DNA of 64,000 nt, taken from assembly GCA_013396525.1 (NCBI GenBank), contig VWYX01000207.1, positions 1,018,504-1,082,503 on the forward strand, in the 5' to 3' direction. Positions 55,108 through 64,000 of the stretch are shown here, piece after piece. Each line of letters opens with the position of its first letter. Position 1 is the first letter of the stretch. This stretch comes from Chaetorhynchus papuensis. Taxonomy: Eukaryota; Chordata; Aves; Passeriformes; Rhipiduridae. The notes beneath the pieces are model-generated. The model ran no database searches and was not told the DNA's origin. It saw nothing but the letters and a program-made list of their open reading frames with translations. Made by a program: the position numbers and the translations under genes.

Positions 55108-55440
55108 GTTCCACAACCTTTCCCCAGACCTGTTCCATTCCCTGGACACGCTCCAACCCCTCAATTATCTTTTTTGTCATGAGGGGCCCAAAACTGAGCC
55201 CAGGATTTGAGGTGTGGCCTCAGCAGTGCCCAGCACAGGGGGACATCACTGCCCTGGTCCTGCTGCCACACTATTGCTGGTACAGCCCAGGTGCCACTGG
55301 CATTCCTGGACACCTGGGCACACCTGGCTCATGTTCAGCTGCTGTCACCAACACCTCCAGGTCCTTTTCCAGCTTTCCAGCCACTCTTTCCCCAGCCTGC
55401 AGCACTGCAGGGCTTATTGTGATCTTACTCACTTGGACTG
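55108..55440 (-). mobile_element. CR1 LINE internal fragment
   Basis: CTGGACACGCTCCAACCCCT, TGAGGTGTGGCCTCAGCAGT, GGCTCATGTTCAGCTGCTGT and CCAGGTCCTTTTCCAG match the internal part of reverse-oriented CR1. No 3' tail is present. Confidence 0.82.
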
Positions 55441-58411
55441 GGTTAACCAACAGCCAAGTTGGTTGTAGTGAAAGAGCAAAATGTATTGATCCAGCTGGAT
55501 TCTTCAATTCCTGCCAAGGGAAGTTAGGGAGTTTAGTGTCCCTAGATTGAATTTAGACTTTGTGAATAACCCCTCAGGCAATAACATGCAAGTCAGTGCA
55601 GGAATACAGAAGAAAACAATTTAAAAATTACTGTGTTTGAGGTTGCAAATACCAGCTTAAACAAGACTTAGCTGTTGAAAACATACAACTTCATGAGCAG
55701 ACTCAGAGAATTCCACTTAAATGCTGGTTCTGGTTTTCATAAATAGAGGTGAAAGCTAGAGAGGCTTAGCTAGAGGTCTCAGCTCAAAGATGAGCTTCCA
55801 AAAGAAAAACTGCAGAAATAAATGAATATTCAAAAGGAGGAAGTTGTAGGAATTCTTAGAGAATATGATGAAGTAGTCTCCCGCAAGGAGTTTGGAAAAG
55901 GTGGCATATTTTAATGAAAAAGCTTGAGTTGTGCATCATGGCAGAGGTGTTTTGCAGCAAGGAGAGGGCACCCGAAGGGTGTTTGCACACACTCTGCTCA
56001 CTTGAGATCTCAGAGCCTTCACAAAGAGAAGATCTGGACAGAGCAGCCAGAGATAAACAGGAATCTCAAAGTCATGTCGTCTTCTAAATGATACATGACA
56101 ATTTTTGATAGACATTTCTGATAAGGACCCAGATTCATAGCCCTCCCCACATATCAGGAGATACCAGTGATTTTGATACATGGTACCAAACACAACCTGG
56201 TATTCATGTCCCAAATAGCTCTAAGCATTGAGACATTTTATCTCTGCAAAATGAACCACTACATAGTGGCAAACTGATAATTCAGAGCAATTCCATTGTT
56301 CCTACACATTCAGAATATTCTTTTTATTTTTTTTCTCTGTGGAAAGTAAAGATAAAGTTGTAGGACATTCTCACTTGGTAGCATCAAGTAATTCCTCAAC
56401 TCATACCCTGTTTTATGCCATGAATGGGAACTTGTTTATATATATGTCCATATTTACATCAAATATGTGTAATAGTTTCATTCACTTTTTGCCTGAAGTT
56501 TCACATAACCTTTCAGAAATGAGTAGGTAGCAACTTCACCCTTCCATCTCATTTTAAGAGTGCTTTATTAAACTGAAAATAAGTTTCACAAAAAAAATTC
56601 TGAGATATGAATACACATACCCTCCCCTCCTTCCCCCCAAATCTGGCTCTGTCAAGATGTATAAACTTGGGCTGTGACAAACAGATCATCTGGATTGATC
56701 TGATGTGCAGGAAGGTGGTGATGAGCACAGCTTGCTATTGTTGAACAACACAAGAATAATGCACTGGGTTTGGGATCAGTCAACTCTTCTGGTTTTAATC
56801 ATTCATTTTCTTTTCTCCCATTTCGTAACTGGTCTGTTGATGTAATCCCACCCCATGTGAACGCTAAGCTGAGGGTTTCACAATAAATGAAATGCCCTCT
56901 AAACCAGCATGAAAGAGCCACGCAGTGTAATCTAAGGTGCCCACAAGAGCTGGCAGAGGACTGGCTCCTGATGTAGCCAGTGGAGTCCCCAGTAATTAAA
57001 TAATAATTAGCAATTAAATTCTCAGCAAAACGTTTTACTCTTGCCCTTGGTCTCCTTGCTTGCCTGAAGAAATGCAGTGTTTTATTTCAGTAGAGAGAGC
57101 ATGGACGGTGCAACAAGTGGGAAAGCAGCAGATCTGGCTGGGATTGGGTGACATCAGGCTCCTTGAACTGAGCCCTCTGCCATGGTTTCACCAAGAAAGG
57201 CCAAAAAGAAGCATTAAGTGAGATGACTGCATAGTACAGGCCAGGAATTTTATCAGAAAGAATTTTACCAGAATTATAAGATCTATTTGAGAACTTTAAA
57301 GCAGCCAATTCTCATCCAATGGCTGCACCTTGAGAATCTATTTGTCACCGAAATGTTTGAACTCAGGGTAAGAGCAAAACCCAGGGGCAACATCTGTACC
57401 AGGGAACAAAACACTTTGTTTTCAAAGCTGATGGTGTTGCTGCTTGCTGGGAACAATCCTGGGCTCATTTTGGCCAACCTGTGCCTGGGAATGACAGGAC
57501 AGTGCCAGCTGGGCCAGCCCAAACCAGTGTCAGGAACTGCTCTGCAAATTTAACAGGGTGAGCAGTCAGGTTCCAGCCTCTTTGTGGTGATCTGGCATTG
57601 TATAATTTACCAATACAATGGTTTCCTGAGCACTGTACTGGATTAAGTGTCAGAATGTGGCAATTTTCCTCTTTCTGCCACGGAATTTGTGTCTTTTGCT
57701 GCCCTAGCAGACATTGCTCCCTGTCCTGGTTCTGCCCAGGTGCTGTAGAATCACCTCCAGGTCCTGGCCATGCCCCTCCTGGCTACTGCAAAAAATAACC
57801 CTGTCCTGGCCAGAATCAGGACACTCCCCCAAAATGGGATAAAATGGTAACCTCTCTTCCTTGCACAGGCTACACTGAATTCGCCAAGCTGTTTGAAACT
57901 CTCAGTACTGGGCATGTTTTTGAGGCATCACCTCTGTCCTTTTTTATTCTATTCTGATAAAAGAACTTCCTTTTATAGTTAATACTGTGTATGTTCTACC
58001 TTCCTATGCTAAACTGAGTCTTATACACCCATGGCTTGAGAGCATTGCAACAACCACCCACATTCATTCAGCTGAATCTCTGCTGCTGAGGAATGTTCAG
58101 TGAAGAACACCTGCACTGAACATCTCATGAGCAGGGACACGATTTCAGGAGTTAGGTGGTGTCTTTATTCCAAAACTGGGTGAGACTTTGAACAAAAAGT
58201 CACTGGACCAACTGTTGTGGCATCTCCATGCTTGGAGATACACAAAACCCTGCTGAAACTAAAGGCTTTTAAAGTCTCCCAGTTTAGGCTGTTGTACTTG
58301 AGAACCTAAATTTTCACAGTTTAGGCTGACTGCTATACTTGAGCACCTAAATTCCACCTAGATTGCACTTGAGATGCCTCCACGCTCTTGTGAATTTTAA
58401 AATTCCCTATC

Positions 58412-58518
58412 GTAGAATCACAGAATGGTTTGGATTGGAAGGGACCTTGAAGACCATCCAGTTCCAGCCCCCTGCCATGGGCAGGGATGCCGCCCACTGA
58501 TCCAGGTGGCTCATTATG
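58412..58518 (-). mobile_element. CR1 LINE tail
   Basis: TAGAATCACAGAATGGTTTG, GGAAGGGACCTTGAAGACCA and CCTGCCATGGGCAGGGATGC; about 105 bases. Confidence 0.86.
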
Positions 58519-59253
58519 GTGATTTTAGGCTCAGATACTCTAAGGAGAAGGAGAACACAGAGGTGAGGAGGTGCTGTGGCTGCTTGCCAGGTCAGAACTC
58601 TGGAGTGTCACAGAGTGACCTCAGAGTTGGTTCTCCCCTGGTGCACTGCACCGGACTCAGCATCCTCGAGTTCTGCACTGGAGCAGCTCTGACAGTCCTG
58701 TCTTCAGAGGTGAGACTTTGACCCCGCTGATCCCCTGCAGCAAACAGCTTTCCTCTGACACCTCAACTCAGAGACCCGTGCCCCAGCCTCGTGTCTCCCA
58801 CGCTCAGCCAGAAAGCTGGAAAACAAAACTCCCAGCCTTGCCTGCCCCCTCAGCCTGGCTTTATTTCCCAAGGCTGCTGATGGCTGAACAACAATTGGTT
58901 TTGCTCATCTGAGGGGATTTGCATTGTGAAGCTTCCTGACGAGCCAAGCAGCAGAAGGGTGGGAGAGGAGGGGTGGGAGGAGAGATGCTGTGCCAGCCAG
59001 GCAGGCGGGATCGCTGTGGCAGCAGCTCTGCCTGGCTTTCACTCTGCCTCCCAGGGGGAAATCCTTCCTCTCACTCCAGGCTTCTCCCCTGCCACACCAG
59101 AGGCAGGACAAGGAGGCAGCACAAGGGTCCCTGCGCTGTCAGCACCCAACACCAGCTCACACCTGCGGCGGGCAAACCATGAGGACGAGCTCTTTGCTCC
59201 TGCAGTGACTTCACCTTTGACTGAAAACCTTCACCCACCTCCACAAAGGGACC

Positions 59254-59326
59254 ATGGAGGAGCAGTACATTTCCAAACTCCACCCAGTCGTGGATTATGG
59301 AGCTGGGGTCTTTCTTCTGATCATAG
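59254..59326 (+). CDS. Opsin exon 1 (coding part)
   Basis: Residues 1-24 plus one base: MEEQYISKLHPVVDYGAGVF, leading into TM1 (LLII). The start ATG has a strong context (ACCATGG). Donor GTGAGT at 59327. No N-glycosylation sequon lies before TM1, unlike mammalian OPN5. Confidence 0.8.
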
Positions 59327-62300
59327 GTGAGTTCACAGCCTGCTCGTTTGCTTGGAGCCGGGGAATAGGGATACAGGGATTCCCTGTCTGTGCTGGGGTC
59401 AGGCAGAGGAACCTGGAGGGAAATGAAAGCAAATGTTCCCCCACAGGTTCCCCTGCATTGTGCCTTGGGGTTGGTTGGCAGCCAGGATTAATCTCCACTC
59501 TTGGATCTGGAATCTTTTCTTTTCATGCTGAAGAACGGCCAGCACAAATTTGCCTCTGTGGCATGACAAGTATTTGAAATAAGTTGTCTGTCACTTTCCG
59601 TGGCATCTGAGCCCTGAGAGCTGAACCAGGGCAGCTCACTCCGTGGGACTGGTCAGGGGAAAGCAGCTCTGAGCTGACCCTTGGTGGGGGGAAGTGTCAT
59701 TCTGCTGTGTCTTGGTAGGATGAGCTGCTGCAGAACAGCAAAGTGTTTCTAGGTAGCAGTTCTGGGTTTTGGAGCAGCCTGTTTGCCCTGCTGCAGGCAG
59801 ATTGGAAATGAAACACAAATGGGGATAGCTACCAGCCCACGGCTTCAGTTAAGTGTTTTCTTCCTTGTCTCTTTCTTGCATGTACACAGGCATTTGTTTT
59901 CTACCCTCGTGGATTTGGAGAGGAGGGGAGCTTGTTTAGGCATGCTTCCCACCTGAATTTTTGCTAAGATTCCTTCCTTCAGCTCACTTGAACATCCTGG
60001 CTGAGATAACAAGGACAAGCCTGTATTTTGAAGCTCTAATACCGAGGCTCTGGGCAGCAGTGCTGGGCTTTAGCATTTCAAATTTCCCCTTGTTCTGGAC
60101 AGCAGAGCACAACTCAGGGTGAGAAAATCCCTGTTTACAAAACAACCAAGGGCTTTTTCATGTCAGGGTACCAGGTCCCTTCTCTGAGAAATGTAAATAC
60201 ATAGATGCAGTTGAGGCAATGGGAAGGGGCAGCAAAAAAGGGCTGGAGGCTGGAGCTCCCTGTGTTCATGTGCCACCATGCTGCAGTCTCACACCTCTCC
60301 TAAAGCACTTTTAGGCACTGGAACTCCAGGCACAGCTTCCAGCACTGGATCCAGAGCCCTGTGTGGCAGCCAGGTTCACTGCATCCTGCAGGAAATAAAG
60401 CAGTGAGCTGAACTGGAAACAGGTGTTGTGCTTATCCATAGCTCTGCCACCTCTCTGGGGCTGCACGTTGGTGCCCTGAAATGATGTTTTTTATTAGGAA
60501 CAAGGCCAGGGCATGGGCTGCAGCACTCACCAGCAGCTGTTTGATTGCTGGCCCACAGTTACAATTCTGTCCTGTGGGATGGAGGGGAAGAGCTTCTGTC
60601 AAAGGTAAACGAGAGGCTGGGCCTGGGTGTCACCTCTGATGACAGAGCTGCTTCCTGCCTCTTGTGGAGGGGTTGGGCTCTTACTGGGTTCATTTTCCTC
60701 CTGAAGCCTGAGGATGTTCCATTTTGGGAACCTCACTGCAAGAAACAGAATGAGGGGCTGGAGAGAGTCCGGAGAAGTGAACAGAGATGGGGAGGGGGCT
60801 GGAGCACAAGGGAGCAGTTGAGGGAGCTGAGGGGGCTCAGCCTGGAGAGAAGGAGGCTCAGGGGGGACCTTCTCACTCTCCACAACTCCCTGACAGGAGG
60901 GGGAAGCCAGGTGGGGGTCGGGCTCTGCTCCCAAATAACAAGTAACAGAACAAGGAGAAATGGCCTCAAGTTGCACCAGGGCAGGTTTAGATTGGATATT
61001 AGGAAACATTCCTTCGTGGAAAGGATTGTGATGCACTGGAACAGCTGCCCAGGGCAGTGGTGGAGTCACCATCCCTGGGAGGATTTAAAAGCTGCGAGGA
61101 TGTGGCACTTGGGGACATGCTTTAGAGGTGGCCTGGTCAGTGCTGGGGAATGGTTGGACCCGATGATCTTAGAGGTCTTTTCTCACCCAAAGGACTCTGT
61201 GATTCCATGATTCCATGTCCCAGCCTGTGGAGAGTGCTCTGCCCTCCAAGCCACAGGGTGCTCTGTCACACGTGGCCAGTCATCCTGAGTGTGCAGCCAC
61301 AGAGATCCTGAGAGCTCAGGGAGCTCTTCAAGTGCATCCAGAGGTGCTAAGTGAATGTGTGTGGTCAGAGAGTGAATGAATGAGGGACGTGGGGTCTCAG
61401 AGTTGTGTCCCCATTTTGGTTAAGCCTTCTCTTGACACCTCTGTGGTTTTTGTACTTCTGCCGATATATTTATTCCATTTTGCTGCACGTGCCTCTGTTA
61501 ACCCCTCTGTGGGCACTTTAAGTGAGCAAATGCAGCCTTCCTGCACTCACAGCCACAGGGGAACATGACAGAATCTTCTTCTGTCTCCCTCTTTCACATC
61601 TGACTGTAGAGGACACCTTCTCAGGAAAACCTTTGATCAAAATGCTGCTCCAGCACCATGTTCACTTGAAAGAAGAGAGAAGATGAGTTGTTTGGTGCAT
61701 GTACTTCTGACACTGCTGTCACCAGCACTTCGAAGTCCTGTGGCACACCTGAATCATGTGTGTCTGAGAGGTCCTTTTGCAAAGCAAGCTCTGGGTCTTG
61801 TTGCATGCCCCTGCCTAAACAATTCCCAAGGTCCCACTGCTCTCAGAGACCACCAGAACAGTCACACTCATTTCAGGGATCAGCAAGAACCCTGAGCTGC
61901 CCAGCCAGCACATGCCCGGCACTGGGGCAGCTCAGAGTCAGTGCTGGGGCTCCAGGGCGAGATGGGAGAAGTCACACAGAGGGGAGGCTTTGGGAAGTGC
62001 AGGGCACCAGATGAGAGGAGGGGACAGGCAGGTGGGCCAGCTGGAGTACTTCAGCAGGAAGGAGAAATGAGGATATTTTTTCTCAGCACAAGAAATACAT
62101 GGACCTGCTAGAGTAGGTCCAGAGGAGGCCACAAAGACACTCTGAGGGCTGCAGCCCCTTTGCTCTGGAGACAGGCTGGGAGAGCTGAGGGGTTCTCCCT
62201 GGAAAAGCCTCCAAGGAAACCTCATTGTGGCCTTCCAGTACTTTAAAGGGGGCTTATAAAAAAGACAGAAAGTGACTTTTTGCACGGGCAGACAGAGACA

Positions 62301-63894
62301 GGACATTCCAACCCCCTGCCATGGGCAGGGACACCTTCCACTATCCCAGGTTGCTCCAAGCCCTGTCCAGCCTGGCCTTGAACACTTCCAGGCATGGGGC
62401 AGCCACAGCTTCTCTGGGCACCCTGTGCCAGGGCCTCACCACCCTCACAGGGAAGAACACCCAGTATCAAATCTAAACCTGCTCTCTTTCAGTTTGAAGC
62501 CATTCCCCCTTATCCTATCAGTACATAACCTTGCAAGAAGTCCCTCCTCAGCTCTCCTGTCGTCCCTCTCAGGCACTTCACATACTTCCAGTGGATTTCA
62601 CAGGTGTGTTAGCTGTGTGATACTCTTGTCTGTGCTGACCCTTCCCTTTCAGCCATCCTGACAATCCTGGGGAATTCAGCTGTCCTTGCCACAGCTGTGA
62701 AACGCTCTTCCCTGCTGAAGTCCCCCGAGCTGCTCACCGTGAACCTGGCGGTGGCAGACATTGGGATGGCCCTCAGCATGTACCCGCTGGCCATTGCCTC
62801 CGCCTGGAACCACGCCTGGCTGGGGGGAGATGCCTCCTGTGTTTACTATGCCCTGATGGGCTTCCTGTTCGGGGTCTGCAGCATGATGACCCTGTGTGCC
62901 ATGGCCGTGATCCGATTCCTCGTCACCAACTCGTCCAAATCCAGCGGTGAGTGAACCGCCGCCCTGGTCACCTGGTGGTGCTGTGTTTGGGCTGGGCTGC
63001 TCTGGGAGCTGCTCTGTGGAATGTGGCATGGGATATCAGGCCAGTAACAGCAGAATAAGCCTCAATTATAGTGCAATATCAAATCCTGGTGTTCCCAGAA
63101 GGATCTGATTAAATTCTTTGTTAAACAGTAAGGTTTTCACTTCTCAGTTTTACCAAGTGAAACTACCTGAGAATGGAGAACACAAATGTTTTCCTGGACC
63201 AGACTGCCTTCCCTTCCTGCTTGTATCCAAGCAGATACACTGGAATTTGAAAGGAAGGAATATTCTTCTGGCATTCCTGGGCTGGGACCACAGCACATTT
63301 GAGGTGAAATCGATCTTGTAAAGCTCCCTGCCTCACTAAGCTCTAGATGAGCACTGAGGGCTGTGTTCAGGTCTCACTGTTCAGGTGTTCAGGTCAAGTG
63401 TCTCCCAGTGACACTTTCTCTAGAAGCCCAAAGGTTAGGGAGCTGCACCAGCAGCCCAGGTGTATCTGTAGCACCCATCCTCCTGGTTGAGGAGAAGTTA
63501 TGGCAAATCCCCATGTGGCTGGGATGGGATCCATCTACTCTTGCTCTTCCTCTTTCTTGCAGGTAACAAAATCACCAAGAACACTGTCTGCATCCTGATC
63601 GCTTTCATCTGGCTCTACTCCTTGCTCTGGGCTGTCCTGCCCTTGCTGGGCTGGGGCTACTATGGCCCTGAGCCCTTTGGCATCTCTTGTACCATAGCCT
63701 GGAGCAAGTTCCACAACTCCTCCAATGGTTTCTCGTTCATCCTGAGCATGTTCCTCCTGTGCACGGTCCTGCCTGCGCTGACCATCGTTGCCTGTTACTT
63801 GGGGATTGCCTGGAAGGTTCATAAAGCATACCAGGAGATCCAGAATATTGACAGGATCCCTAATGCAGCCAAGCTGGAGAAGAAGCTGACGCTG
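59254..63894 (+). CDS. Opn5/neuropsin-family opsin, exons 1-3 (gene runs off the right edge)
   Basis: Light-sensing G-protein-coupled receptor of the plasma membrane. Exons 59254-59326, 62653-62946 and 63563-63894 join in phase to 233 codons covering the N-terminus, TM1-TM5 and the start of the third intracellular loop. Visible signatures: GN in TM1 (31-32), NLAVAD in TM2 (55-60), the disulfide pair C87 and C165, E159 (the rhodopsin Glu181 counterion position), Y90 at rhodopsin position 113, WGYYGPEPFGISCTIAW in extracellular loop 2 and a sequon at N174. YYGPEPFGISCT closely resembles the same loop of OPN5. DRY is replaced by IRF (111-113). Thr follows the disulfide Cys (T166, rhodopsin 188); as I recall the retinal-adduct opsin OPN5L1 has Cys there, so an OPN5L2-like or related neuropsin seems likelier. 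The retinal lysine (TM7) is beyond the window, so light sensitivity is inferred from the family. Confidence 0.87.
60745..61218 (+). mobile_element. CR1 LINE fragment in opsin intron 1
   Basis: TTCTCACTCTCCACAACTCC, TTTAGATTGGATATTAGGAA, GGACATGCTTTAGAGG and a tail ending GATTCCATGATTCCATG. A long accidental open frame (60545-61210) crosses it. Confidence 0.88.
62094..62305 (+). mobile_element. CR1 LINE internal fragment (left part of an inverted pair)
   Basis: ACATGGACCTGCTAGAGTAG, GGTCCAGAGGAGGCCACAAA and GGGGGCTTATAAAAAAGACA, breaking off after ACAGAGACAGGACA. Confidence 0.85.
62306..62575 (-). mobile_element. CR1 LINE fragment (right part of an inverted pair)
   Basis: Starts TTCCAACCCCCTGCCATGGG without the usual tail. 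It continues through CCAGGGCCTCACCACCCTCA to the region where the left part of the pair stops. Its right end lies about 80 bases before the opsin exon 2 acceptor. Confidence 0.85.
62653..62946 (+). CDS. Opsin exon 2
   Basis: Residues 25-122 plus one base: TM1 to TM3 and intracellular loop 2. It contains GNSAVL, NLAVAD, C87 and IRF. Acceptor CCCTTTCAG, donor GTGAGT. It is GC-rich in third codon positions compared with the surrounding intron. Confidence 0.92.
62947..63562 (+). other. Opsin intron 2
   Basis: 616-base intron with GTGAGT and TTGCAG ends; nothing else recognised. Confidence 0.85.
63563..63894 (+). CDS. Opsin exon 3
   Basis: Residues 123-233: TM4, extracellular loop 2 with E159, C165 and T166, TM5 and the start of intracellular loop 3 (NAAKLEKKLTL). 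Acceptor TTCTTGCAG, donor GTGAGT at 63895, phase 0. The next exon is outside the window. Confidence 0.92.
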
Positions 63895-63968
63895 GTGAGT
63901 TTTCCCCGTCATGGGAAGAGTGTGCAGCAATCGGGAGCTGGCAGAGAGCTGGCTCTGCTCATGCACAG

Positions 63969-64000
63969 CTCACAGAATCATGGGATTACAGAGAGCTACA
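63969..64000 (-). mobile_element. Possible start of a CR1 tail at the window edge
   Basis: CTCACAGAATCATGGGATTA resembles the reverse-oriented CR1 3' end, but only about 30 bases are in view. Confidence 0.4.

Larger units (their letters stand above)
41280..59253. other. Gene-poor intergenic region left of the opsin gene
   Basis: About 18 kb without any coding exon I can support. It holds CR1 fragments listed separately (42290 to 58518), an ATT microsatellite at 50467-50615 and a 300-N gap. Every open reading frame above about 100 codons here overlaps CR1 or the gap. Opsin promoter or distal regulatory DNA presumably lies in its right end, but no specific element is recognisable. Confidence 0.6.
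59327..62652 (+). other. Opsin intron 1
   Basis: A 3.3-kb intron with a CR1 at 60745-61218 and an inverted CR1 pair at 62094-62575, which ends less than 100 bases before the exon 2 acceptor. The rest is ordinary sequence without further opsin-like coding. Confidence 0.75.

Noticed and set aside
57719..57850. Possible solo LTR (CTGTCCTGGTTCTG ... CCAGAATCAGGACA)
   Set aside because: Only short similarity to passerine LTR ends; no target-site duplication or clear boundaries could be found by eye.
60545..61210. 221-codon plus-strand open frame in opsin intron 1
   Set aside because: Most of it is CR1 3' sequence, which has few stops; no protein-family similarity.
63535..63966. 143-codon minus-strand open frame
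   Set aside because: Antisense shadow of opsin exon 3.

Overview
This is a stretch of vertebrate, almost certainly bird, nuclear DNA. The evidence is about two dozen CR1 LINE fragments (the dominant bird retrotransposon, with the 3' end resembling ACCATTCTATGATTCTATGA), no Alu/B1-type SINEs, short GT-AG introns, CpG-rich promoters and an Opn5-family opsin of non-mammalian type. The assembly has one 300-N gap at 48858-49157.

Region 1 (about 1.2-32.4 kb, minus strand) is a complete CDC5L gene. All 16 coding exons can be joined with consistent phases and GT-AG borders into 2412 nt, giving 803 aa. It encodes the R2R3-Myb-like core subunit of the PRP19/CDC5L (NTC) complex, needed for pre-mRNA splicing and G2/M progression. 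A CpG island with a 26-bp GGAAG-containing tandem array lies over the 5' end, and a CR1 copy sits in intron 1 next to exon 1.

Region 2 (about 33.8-40.3 kb, minus strand) is a three-exon gene for a 1110-aa protein with 16 intact C2H2 zinc fingers and one decayed one. It has an acidic N-terminus and no KRAB, SCAN or BTB domain that I can see. I do not recognise the family. Its C-terminal half is built from a three-finger module present three times. It has its own CpG-island promoter.

Region 3 (about 40.3-59.2 kb) has no gene I can support. It holds CR1 fragments in both orientations (one pair tail-to-tail), an ATT microsatellite and the assembly gap.

Region 4 (59.25 kb to the right edge, plus strand) holds the first three coding exons, 233 aa, of an Opn5/neuropsin-family opsin covering TM1-TM5. 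The rest of the gene, including the retinal-binding lysine in TM7, lies outside the window. It has IRF in place of DRY and Tyr in place of the Lys at rhodopsin position 91 of OPN5.

The three genes do not form an operon-like or obviously co-functional unit. I see no bacterial-type system, CRISPR array, tRNA or rRNA, and I do not claim a new biological system. The points most worth following are the opsin's odd signature residues and the architecture of the zinc-finger gene.
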